Positions 1-6,221 of a DNA stretch of 12,431 nucleotides are shown piece after piece. Where the stretch lies: NCBI GenBank assembly GCA_042219525.1, contig JBDGPU010000157.1, positions 1 through 12,431 of the forward strand. Direction: 5' to 3'. The stretch's first letter is position 1; each line of letters begins with the position of its first letter. The position numbers and the translations under genes were made by a program. This DNA is from JBDGPU01 sp042219525 (GTDB lineage: Archaea > Halobacteriota > Halobacteria > Halobacteriales > Haloferacaceae). The notes under the pieces were generated by a model that was not told where the DNA came from, ran no database searches, and saw only the letters and a program-made list of their open reading frames with translations.

Positions 1-71
1 AGCGGTGCTGTCCTGGCGGACTGAAAGGGCGATGGCCGGTCGCGCCGAAGGGGAGTCGCTGAGACAGGCAC

Positions 72-103
72 TATCTGCGCGGGCGGTGCGGAGAGCGCAG
101 ATA
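72..103. repeat. Inverted repeat, 9-bp stem
   Basis: TATCTGCGC at 72-80 is the exact reverse complement of GCGCAGATA at 95-103, with a 14-base loop. The stem can be lengthened across a small internal loop by CAGG and CCTG on the outer sides. It is the first of three consecutive hairpins in the gene-free left end. Confidence 0.75.
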
Positions 104-113
104 TCCTGCTTCG

Positions 114-134
114 CGAGAAATCGAAGATTTCTCG
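114..134. repeat. Perfect hairpin, 9-bp stem, 3-base loop
   Basis: CGAGAAATC (114-122) and GATTTCTCG (126-134) are exact reverse complements around the loop GAA. No T tract follows on either strand, so a simple terminator is not supported. Confidence 0.85.
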
Positions 135-137
135 GAG

Positions 138-160
138 CCCGAAAATCTCCGATTTTCGGG
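138..160. repeat. Perfect hairpin, 10-bp stem, 3-base loop
   Basis: CCCGAAAATC (138-147) and GATTTTCGGG (151-160) are exact reverse complements around TCC. It lies three bases after the previous hairpin. Both have AT-rich stem ends and a 3-base loop, so they form a tandem pair. Confidence 0.85.
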
Positions 161-226
161 ACAGCGACCGCGAGCGGCCGAGGGCTTTCTGGGCGTTTGC
201 GGTGCTGTCGAGTGCAGCAGCGGCTG

Positions 227-240
227 CTCATTTAAATGAG
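227..240. repeat. 14-bp perfect palindrome
   Basis: CTCATTTAAATGAG reads the same on both strands. The TTTAAA core resembles a haloarchaeal TATA box and could serve in either direction, but no gene starts at the right distance on either side. A protein-binding site or the end of the repeat element are alternatives. Confidence 0.6.
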
Positions 241-393
241 ATTGATAACCAAGACCGTTCCAGGACGTTCTGCTGGTTCGCTAAACTGTCGAGCGCAGCA
301 ACCCCTCAGTGGGACACCACACACGGAGCGTGGCCACCGGGATCAACCCTAACGAGAAGACCCCCCTAAACCGGTCACCAATCCACGAACGAA

Positions 394-654
394 TTAACGC
401 CCTGTCAAAACGTGCATCAGTCCGAAGGTCACGACGAGCAGCGCGACGAGCAGCGCGCCAAACACCGGGATCACGGCGTCGTAGGAGTAGAGGCCGCGCC
501 AGTAGCCAACGAACGCGAGCAGGATGAGCGTCGGCACGCTGAGCACGTACAGGAGCGAGGAGAGGTAGCTCCGGAGTGTCGGATCCTCGTTCCGACTGGC
601 GAACATCCCGCGCTTCTTCTGGTCTTTCTCCTCCGTGGGGATGTCGTTCGGCAT
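394..654 (-). CDS. Small two-TM membrane protein, last gene of the operon
   Basis: This 86-residue protein is not assigned to a family. It has a charged, hydrophilic N-terminus (residues 1-28, rich in Glu, Lys and Arg) followed by two hydrophobic segments at about 32-51 and 59-83, so it should be an inner-membrane hairpin with both ends on the same side. The start is the ATG at 654; no Shine-Dalgarno sequence precedes it. It lies 47 bases after the stop of the four-TM gene, and that gap contains a 7-bp hairpin. Same strand and close spacing make it the probable last gene of the peptide-transporter operon. Function unknown. Confidence 0.75.
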   Translation of the reverse strand: MPNDIPTEEKDQKKRGMFASRNEDPTLRSYLSSLLYVLSVPTLILLAFVGYWRGLYSYDAVIPVFGALLVALLVVTFGLMHVLTGR

Positions 655-666
655 TCGTCGGAACTG

Positions 667-695
667 GGGCGGACGGAAAGAAAACGCTTCCGCCC
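667..695 (-). other. Intercistronic hairpin before the last operon gene
   Basis: GGGCGGA (667-673) pairs with TCCGCCC (689-695) around a 15-base loop. On the transcribed (minus) strand the loop is T-rich (TTTTCTTT). It lies between two genes of the operon and could be a partial terminator, a processing site or a stabilising structure. I cannot tell which. Confidence 0.4.
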
Positions 696-701
696 GGACC
701 G

Positions 702-1160
702 CTACTCCCGAACGGCCGTCAGCGAGAGCGTCGCCAGGTAGCTCGCGCCGAACACCATCAGATAGATGGTGATCACGTTAACGACGCCGTTGCGGAGCCG
801 GGGCGCACCCACGAGCTCCGCGAGGACACCGGTGTAGCCGAGGGCGTACACCGGCCAGACCCAGGCGCCGATGCAGACGACCGCACCGACCAGGAACGCG
901 ACCCCCGCCGCGGTGAAGCTCTCGCGGAGGTCGGCCGCGAACAGGTGCGCGTAGACGCCGCTGAGCACGATGGGGATCAGCGCCAGCTTGGGGTCGCCCG
1001 CGATCGGCGAGACGTCCGTGTTGCTGAACACGAAGGTGCCGAGGCCGCCGACGATCCCCGTCAGGACGCCGATGATCGTTGCCCGGATCCACCGCATCAC
1101 GGCCGGGCGCACGTAGACGTCGCCGACGAGGCGTCGACGACCGCGGGTGTTGTTACGCAT
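702..1160 (-). CDS. Four-TM membrane protein, operon tail
   Basis: This 152-residue integral membrane protein is not recognised as a named family. It has a basic N-terminus (Arg-rich within residues 1-26) and four likely membrane segments at about 27-45, 59-75, 83-105 and 126-146, separated by short loops. I chose the ATG at 1160 over an in-frame GTG at 1169. The sequence GAGGGTGA sits about five bases upstream of the ATG at Shine-Dalgarno distance. The start overlaps the end of the upstream LEA2-like gene by 8 bases, so the two should be translationally coupled. Its position behind a complete peptide importer hints at a partner role, but no function can be deduced. Confidence 0.8.
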   Translation of the reverse strand: MRNNTRGRRRLVGDVYVRPAVMRWIRATIIGVLTGIVGGLGTFVFSNTDVSPIAGDPKLALIPIVLSGVYAHLFAADLRESFTAAGVAFLVGAVVCIGAWVWPVYALGYTGVLAELVGAPRLRNGVVNVITIYLMVFGASYLATLSLTAVRE

Positions 1161-1632
1161 CGGACTCACCCTCGATCGAGAGCTGGACGCTGCGTTCGAC
1201 GACTCGCGCCTCGAAGCGGCCCTTCGCGACGAGTTCGCCGTTGCGGGCGGCCTCGCGGACGCGCTCGGGGTCGTTGGCCTCGATGCTGGTGGTCAACACC
1301 ACCGTCCGGCTCTCGCCGGGCGGGACGCTGAACTCGTCGAACCCGACGCCGGCGTCGCTGGCGACGACGCTCCCGTTCCGGTACACCTGGATCCATGCGC
1401 TACTGACCGTCAGCGGCGCGTCGGTCGGGTTGTCGACGCGGACGGTGACGGCGAGCTGTGACTGCTCCTCGGCCGGCGAGACGCTCTCGGCCTGTGGGGT
1501 GACCGTGGCCGCCGCCTCGACGTGGGCCACGACCGCCGTCACCGTGGAGACGCCGACGGCGACCGTCACGAGGAACACGACCGCGAAGCTGCCCGCAACG
1601 AGGAGGGTGCGGAGGGACGGGGACCTGTCCAT
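1153..1632 (-). CDS. Membrane-anchored LEA2-like domain protein
   Basis: This 159-residue protein has one N-terminal membrane segment (about residues 9-36) and an extracellular beta-rich domain at about 58-145. That domain has the layout of LEA type 2 (water stress and hypersensitive response) domains. V-x-V-x-N-P-T-x-x-P-L-x-V occurs near 63-76, then a strand with Y-R-N-G-S (84-88), then V-P-P-G-E-S (103-108) before the next strand. The family match is by eye and should be tested. No cysteine lipobox is present, so anchoring is by the helix. The gene starts two bases after the stop of the DppF-type ATPase gene, so it is read from the same message. A role in assembling or protecting the transporter is a guess from position only. 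Confidence 0.75.
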   Translation of the reverse strand: MDRSPSLRTLLVAGSFAVVFLVTVAVGVSTVTAVVAHVEAAATVTPQAESVSPAEEQSQLAVTVRVDNPTDAPLTVSSAWIQVYRNGSVVASDAGVGFDEFSVPPGESRTVVLTTSIEANDPERVREAARNGELVAKGRFEARVVERSVQLSIEGESDA

Positions 1633-1634
1633 CG

Positions 1635-3029
1635 TTAGTCGTCGGCCGTAGCAGCCGGGGAGGATCCGCTTATCCGGGTCTCCTCGTCCTCCTCGTAGAG
1701 GTGGCAGGCGGTCTGGACCGACTCGCTGGCCGCGCGGTTCGCCGGCCGGTCGGTTTCACAGATCGAGACGAACTCGGAGCGGACGACGTCGGCGGCGGCG
1801 TCAGTGTCGCCGTCGACGATGTGCGACGCCGCCTCGTCGATCGTCTCCTGGGCGGCGGGCGGGATATCGAACTCGGAGACGTCGACACCGAGGCCCTCCG
1901 CCATGTCCTGTTCGGACTCCAGCGCGTACTCCTCGGGGAGGCCGGTCAGCGCGAGCCCGCGGCTGAGGATCTGGTCCTCGAGGCGGTCGTCCGGCGTCGC
2001 CTCGGGGTCCACATCGAGGTCCTCGACGGACAACCCGTCCAGCACGCGCCGCTTGAACATGTGGACCCGGCGGAACGCGTCCTGGGTCCCGTCCCACGAC
2101 TCCGGCGGGATGATGTTCGCACACCTCGTGTGGAACTTACAGCCCTCCGGCGGATACCGGGGGCTCGGGATGTCGCCGGTGACGTTCGCGCGCTTGCGTT
2201 CCTGTGTCGGGTCAGCGACCGGGACCGCGTCGAACAGCGCCTCGCTGTACGGGTGTTTCGGGTCGTCGACTACCTCGTCGGTCGGGCCGTACTCGACCAT
2301 GTCGCCGAGGTACATGATCGCCGTCTTGTTGCACATGTACCGGATGAGCGAGAGGTCGTGGCTGATGAAGAGGTAGGTGAGCCCGTAGTCGTCGCGGAGC
2401 TCCTTCATCAGGTTGAGAACGCCCGCGCGGATGGAGACGTCCAGCATCGACACCGGCTCGTCGCAGACGACGAACTCGGGGTCGACGACCATCGCGCGCG
2501 CGATGGCGACGCGCTGGCGCTCGCCGCCGGAGAGCTCCTGCGGGAAGGAGTCGAGGTAGGCGTCACCCGGGGCGAGCCCAACGTCGTTGAGCGTCTCGAC
2601 GACCTTCTCGCGTCGCTCCTGGTAGGAGTCGAGCATGTCGTTGATCCGGAGCGGCTCCGAGACGGCGTCGTACACCGTCATCCGGGGGTTGAGCGATTCG
2701 AAGGGGTCCTGGAAGATCATCTGGACGCGCTGGCGGAACTCCGTCTCCTCCTCGCGCGTCATCTCCGTGACGTCCTCGCCGTCGAAGCGGATCGTTCCCT
2801 CCGTCGGCTCGTACAGTTTCACGAGTACCTTGCCGAGCGTGGTCTTCCCACAGCCGGACTCGCCGGCGATGCCCATGACGTCGCCCTTCTCGATGGAGAA
2901 GGAGACGTCGTCGACGGCGCGGACCGGCGGCGTCGCCGTCCCGAAGAGCCGTTCGAAGACGCCACTGCTGACGTCGAAGTACTTCTCCAGCCCCTCTACT
3001 TCCACTAGTGCGTCGTCTGCTGTAGCCAT
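1635..3029 (-). CDS. dppF: Oligopeptide-type ABC importer ATPase (DppF/OppF) with large C-terminal insertion
   Basis: This 464-residue ATPase should power uptake through the DppBC-type permease as a heterodimer with the DppD-type subunit. It has Walker A GESGCGKT (56-63), Q-loop FQDP (106-109), signature LSGGE (166-170), Walker B FVVCDEP (186-192) and the switch histidine H224, so it looks active. The C-terminal cysteine cluster typical of this subfamily is C297, C303, C424 and C442. Relatives such as E. coli DppD have only six residues between the second and third cysteines; here there are 120. This explains the length (family usually about 320-340). Start: ATG at 3029 with GGAGG four bases upstream. 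It overlaps the end of the DppD gene by 25 bases. The symbol is at family level; substrate unknown. Confidence 0.93.
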   Translation of the reverse strand: MATADDALVEVEGLEKYFDVSSGVFERLFGTATPPVRAVDDVSFSIEKGDVMGIAGESGCGKTTLGKVLVKLYEPTEGTIRFDGEDVTEMTREEETEFRQRVQMIFQDPFESLNPRMTVYDAVSEPLRINDMLDSYQERREKVVETLNDVGLAPGDAYLDSFPQELSGGERQRVAIARAMVVDPEFVVCDEPVSMLDVSIRAGVLNLMKELRDDYGLTYLFISHDLSLIRYMCNKTAIMYLGDMVEYGPTDEVVDDPKHPYSEALFDAVPVADPTQERKRANVTGDIPSPRYPPEGCKFHTRCANIIPPESWDGTQDAFRRVHMFKRRVLDGLSVEDLDVDPEATPDDRLEDQILSRGLALTGLPEEYALESEQDMAEGLGVDVSEFDIPPAAQETIDEAASHIVDGDTDAAADVVRSEFVSICETDRPANRAASESVQTACHLYEEDEETRISGSSPAATADD

Positions 3030-4144
3030 GTTTCCTCCTTAGCGGCGTCTTCCTGCATCTGTGCGAGCGAGTCGAGCCGGTAGCACGCCGATTCGTGTGG
3101 CGTCTCGCCGGGCTCCTCGCCGATCGCGCGGTCGACGTCGTACATCGGCGGATGCGCGTCGCGACACTCCTCGACGGCGAACGGACAGCGGTCGACGAAG
3201 CGACAGCCCACGTCCGGGTCACGCAGCGTCGGCGGCGTGCCCGGGATCGAGACGAGCCGCTCCTGGCTCTCCTCGATCGTCGGGAAGGAGTTGCGGAGGC
3301 CGAGGGTGTACGGGTTCGCCGTCTCCTCGAAGATGTCCGTCGCGGAGCCGGCCTCCATCATCTTCCCGCCGTACATGACGCCCATGCGGTCACACGTCTC
3401 GGCCATGACGGAGATGTCGTGGCTCACGATGAGCATCGCCACGCCGAACTCCTCCTGCAGGCTGCTGATCTCGTCGAGCACGCGGTCCTGAATGATCACG
3501 TCGAGCGCCGTCGTCGGCTCGTCGGCGATGAGCAGGTCCGGGTTACACGCCATCGACATCGCGATGACGGCCCGCTGTTTCATCCCGCCGGAGAACTCGT
3601 GAGCGTAGTCGTACGCGCGCTCGGCCTCGATGCCGACGCGCTCCAAGAGCTCCTCGGCGCGATCGTACGCCTCGTCCTCCGAGGTCTCGGGCTCGTGACG
3701 CAGGATGGCTTCGACGATCTGGTCACCGACCTTGTACACCGGGTTCAGCGCGTTGAGTGCACTCTGGGGGATGATCGCGATGTCCCGCCAGCGGACGTCG
3801 CGGATCGTCTCCTTCGAGAGAGCCGCCAGGTTCGTCATCCCGTCGTCGCGGACGGGGTACTGCGGGTCGTCGATGATCTCCTGGCGTGGTTCGCCGTCGT
3901 CGTCACACCAGTCGGGCGGGGCACCGTCGAACCAGATCTCGCCGCTCTCGACCTCCCCGTTCTCGTCGAGGAGGTCGATGATCGATTTCGCGAGCGTGGT
4001 CTTGCCACAGCCCGACTCACCGACGAGGCCGAACGTCTCGCCGTGGTCGACGTCGAGCGAGACGTCGTCGACCGGGCGGACGTCCGGCCCGTCCATGCGG
4101 TACCGTACGTCGAGGTCGTCGATTTCGAGTAGATTCTCAGCCAT
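3005..4144 (-). CDS. dppD: Oligopeptide-type ABC importer ATPase (DppD/OppD)
   Basis: This 379-residue ATPase is the second nucleotide-binding subunit of the importer. Walker A GESGCGKT lies at 42-49, the Q-loop region PQSALNALNP at 126-135, the signature FSGGMKQ at 184-190, Walker B LLIADEP at 204-210 and the switch histidine at 242. The C-terminal cysteine cluster is C314, C320, C327 and C354. The spacing between the first three matches the usual pattern, unlike its partner. There is an acidic insertion at about 75-112 between Walker A and the Q-loop, containing DDDGE and DDPQYP. Start: ATG at 4144, three bases after the stop of the DppC gene. No Shine-Dalgarno sequence is visible, so translation probably relies on coupling. 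The symbol is at family level. Confidence 0.93.
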   Translation of the reverse strand: MAENLLEIDDLDVRYRMDGPDVRPVDDVSLDVDHGETFGLVGESGCGKTTLAKSIIDLLDENGEVESGEIWFDGAPPDWCDDDGEPRQEIIDDPQYPVRDDGMTNLAALSKETIRDVRWRDIAIIPQSALNALNPVYKVGDQIVEAILRHEPETSEDEAYDRAEELLERVGIEAERAYDYAHEFSGGMKQRAVIAMSMACNPDLLIADEPTTALDVIIQDRVLDEISSLQEEFGVAMLIVSHDISVMAETCDRMGVMYGGKMMEAGSATDIFEETANPYTLGLRNSFPTIEESQERLVSIPGTPPTLRDPDVGCRFVDRCPFAVEECRDAHPPMYDVDRAIGEEPGETPHESACYRLDSLAQMQEDAAKEETWLQQTTH

Positions 4145-4147
4145 ATG

Positions 4148-5098
4148 TTATCGCTGTGGGTTCGCAACGTCCTCCATCGAGAAGCCGATGAAGTAGAACG
4201 CGGCCGCGATGGCGGTGATCGCGAGTCCGGGCGGTAGCAGCCACCACCAGGCGTCGAACACGTAGCCGCGGCCCTGGATCTGTTGGAGCATGATACCCCA
4301 GGAGTACGCCGTGAAGTCGGAGAGCCCGAGGTACGCGAGCGACGCCTCCGCGAGGATGGCGCCCGCGGCGTCCTGTGCGAGGTAGACGAAGGTGAGCGGC
4401 AGCACGTTCGGGAGGATGTGCCGGAAGATGACGCGCGTGTCCGACGCGCCCGCGACCTTCGCCGACTCGACGTAGGAGCGCTCCTTCAGCGTGAGCGTCT
4501 CGCCGCGGATGATGATGCAGTTGTTCACCCACGACTTCACGACGATGCCGAGGATGATGTTCGTCGTGCTGACGCCGCGGATCGCCACGAGGACGATGAG
4601 CAGCGGCAGGAACGGCAGCCCGTAGGTGATGTCGGCGAGCCGCTGGATCGACTCGTCGATCCAGGTGTCGCCGTAGTAGCCGGAGATGAGCCCCAGCGGG
4701 ACGCCGACCAGACTCGACAGCGTCCCCGCGGCGAGCGCGATGTACATCGCGTTCTTCGCGGAGTAGACGAGCTGGGTCATCACGCCGGCCCCCTGGTCGG
4801 TCGTGCCGAGCGGGGCGAAGAACGGGTCGCCGAACGCCGGTGGGTGCGGCAGCGACTCGATCTGATTAACCGTCATTCGGCCCGGCTCCGTGCCGAGGTA
4901 CGCCTGCCAGCCGGCCGGATGCGGCGCGAACCAGGTCGGGAAGATGGCCCAGAGGACGTACGTCAACAGGATGAACAGGCCGATGACGCCGAGGCGGTGC
5001 TGGGCGAACCGGCCCCAGACGCGCTTGTAGCGGTCGACCTTCGGCCCGTACTTCTCCTTGTAGCTCTCGATGCGGGTTTGCGGTTGTTCGGTTGCCAT
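4148..5098 (-). CDS. dppC: ABC importer permease, DppC type
   Basis: This 316-residue inner-membrane permease has an N-terminal cytoplasmic stretch (about 1-35) and a first membrane segment at about 36-54. An external region of some 50 residues follows, then five more membrane segments. The EAA coupling loop that docks on the ATPases is visible at about 209-230 (YVESAKVAGAS...H). The family ending with LAYLGLS (254-260) and WGIML (267-271) is present. I chose the ATG at 5098 rather than an in-frame GTG at 5107. GGGGGTGA sits at Shine-Dalgarno distance from the ATG, and the start follows the dppB stop by one base. It should pair with the DppB-type subunit to form the pore. Confidence 0.92.
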   Translation of the reverse strand: MATEQPQTRIESYKEKYGPKVDRYKRVWGRFAQHRLGVIGLFILLTYVLWAIFPTWFAPHPAGWQAYLGTEPGRMTVNQIESLPHPPAFGDPFFAPLGTTDQGAGVMTQLVYSAKNAMYIALAAGTLSSLVGVPLGLISGYYGDTWIDESIQRLADITYGLPFLPLLIVLVAIRGVSTTNIILGIVVKSWVNNCIIIRGETLTLKERSYVESAKVAGASDTRVIFRHILPNVLPLTFVYLAQDAAGAILAEASLAYLGLSDFTAYSWGIMLQQIQGRGYVFDAWWWLLPPGLAITAIAAAFYFIGFSMEDVANPQR

Positions 5099-5099
5099 C

Positions 5100-6119
5100 T
5101 TATTCACCCCCCTCGAAGCTGATCCGGGGGTCGAGATAGGTGTACGCGATGTCCGTCAGGAGACGCATGACGACGATGAGCACGCCGAGGACGAAGAACA
5201 CGGCCTGTGCTGTCGGATAGTCGCGCCGCAGGACGGACGTCAGTATCAGTTCGCCCATGCCGGGGTACGAGAAGACGACCTCGATGATCACGGCGCCGTC
5301 GACGATGAACGCGACCCCGACGATCGCTTGCGTGGCGACCGGGATCAGCGCGTTGCGGGCGGCGTGTTTGATCATCACGGTGCGCTCCGAGAGTCCCTTC
5401 GCCTTGGCGAGGTAGACGTAATCGGAGTCGATGACCGTGTTCATCTGGGTCCGCATCACGAGCATGGCCCCGACCCAGCCGACGGAGATGATACTGAGGA
5501 GGGGCAACGTGATGCGATGGAGCACGTCGAGGGAGGCTCGCCACCAGTTCCACTGGCTCTCCTTGAACGGGTCGAGGAACGGGTGGTCCGACGGGTACTG
5601 GGTCATCATGTACGAGCTCTCGAACCAGCCGAGCTGGTAGTTGAGCAGCCAGATGAGCAGCCACGCGATCCAGAACGCGGGCATGGAGTACGCGACCAGT
5701 CCGCCGGCGAAGATCGACTTGTCGCGCTTGGTGCCGCGCCACCAGCCGAGATACATCCCGACCAGCGGGCCGATGATGTAGCCGAAGATGAACGCGGCGC
5801 CGAACAGCACCATCGTTCGCGGAAGGCGACGCTTGATCAGCGACCAGACCTCGGTGTTCTTGCTCGGCGACCAGCCGAACTCACCCGTCTGGTAGTTGAC
5901 CATGAAGGAGATGTACTGCCGCCAGAGCGGCTCGTCGAGGTTGTACTGCTCCCGGATGCGGTCCCGGGCCTCCTCCGGCATCTTCGGGCTGATCATCGCG
6001 TCGGCGAACGAGCCCGGCATCAGACGCAACAGAAGGAACGCGAGCGTCATGATCCCGAGGATCACGAAGTACGAAACGATTAATCGATACGCGAGGTATC
6101 GTAAACTAATTCTGGTCAT
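5100..6119 (-). CDS. dppB: ABC importer permease, DppB type
   Basis: This 339-residue permease has a first membrane segment at about 10-33 and the family's periplasmic-type stretch RxREQYNLDEPLWRQY (54-69). Further membrane segments follow at about 103-127, 137-161, 203-224, 262-284 and 303-325. The EAA coupling loop is at about 236-257 (YLAKAKGLSE...HAARNALIP), and the signature EVVFSYPGMGEL lies at 280-291. The start is the ATG at 6119. No Shine-Dalgarno sequence is seen. A 102-base gap separates it from the solute-binding protein gene; it holds a TTAAG box inside a small dyad that may be an internal promoter. The symbol is at family level. Confidence 0.93.
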   Translation of the reverse strand: MTRISLRYLAYRLIVSYFVILGIMTLAFLLLRLMPGSFADAMISPKMPEEARDRIREQYNLDEPLWRQYISFMVNYQTGEFGWSPSKNTEVWSLIKRRLPRTMVLFGAAFIFGYIIGPLVGMYLGWWRGTKRDKSIFAGGLVAYSMPAFWIAWLLIWLLNYQLGWFESSYMMTQYPSDHPFLDPFKESQWNWWRASLDVLHRITLPLLSIISVGWVGAMLVMRTQMNTVIDSDYVYLAKAKGLSERTVMIKHAARNALIPVATQAIVGVAFIVDGAVIIEVVFSYPGMGELILTSVLRRDYPTAQAVFFVLGVLIVVMRLLTDIAYTYLDPRISFEGGE

Positions 6120-6151
6120 GTGGGCCTGTGTATGTGTGAGAGATTGTCAGT

Positions 6152-6169
6152 CCAACTCTTAAGCGTTGG
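6152..6169 (-). promoter_or_regulatory. Possible internal promoter and dyad before dppB
   Basis: CCAAC (6152-6156) and GTTGG (6165-6169) form a dyad with an 8-base spacer. On the minus strand the spacer contains CTTAAG, which could act as a TATA box. It lies 38 bases before the dppB ATG, giving a leader of about a dozen bases. A promoter here would let the permease and ATPase genes be set at a level different from the binding-protein gene. Evidence is weak. Confidence 0.35.
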
Positions 6170-6221
6170 TTTCGCGGAACCGAAAACGGTGTGAGAGGGC
6201 GAAAACCGCGGGTTCGGACCG

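Larger units (their letters stand above)
1..393. other. Gene-free, hairpin-rich leading region
   Basis: I see no convincing gene here; the open frames are arginine-rich with no family look. The left 240 bases are packed with inverted repeats, listed separately. The 11-mer GCGGTGCTGTC occurs at 2-12 and again at 199-209. The heptamer at 7-13 (GCTGTCC) can pair with 159-165 (GGACAGC), closing a structure around the inner hairpins. This suggests a structured RNA or a dispersed repeat unit of about 200 bases, which is inference. Bases 241-393 show no clear element. They would hold the 3' end and terminator of the leftward operon, but I see no strong T tract. Confidence 0.5.

Noticed and set aside
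5..235. A 76-codon plus-strand open frame at the left end
   Set aside because: It is Arg-rich, runs through three perfect hairpins, and has no promoter, Shine-Dalgarno sequence or family resemblance.
2038..2122. Frameshift or gene fusion in dppF as the reason for its extra length
   Set aside because: The frame stays open, the protein remains acidic, and the normal motif with C424 and C442 resumes in the same frame, so an insertion is the simpler reading.
1701..3008. A 435-codon plus-strand open frame opposite dppF (and a similar one opposite dppD at 3095-4132)
   Set aside because: The composition is typical of antisense frames in haloarchaeal genes, and both opposite genes have full ABC ATPase motifs.
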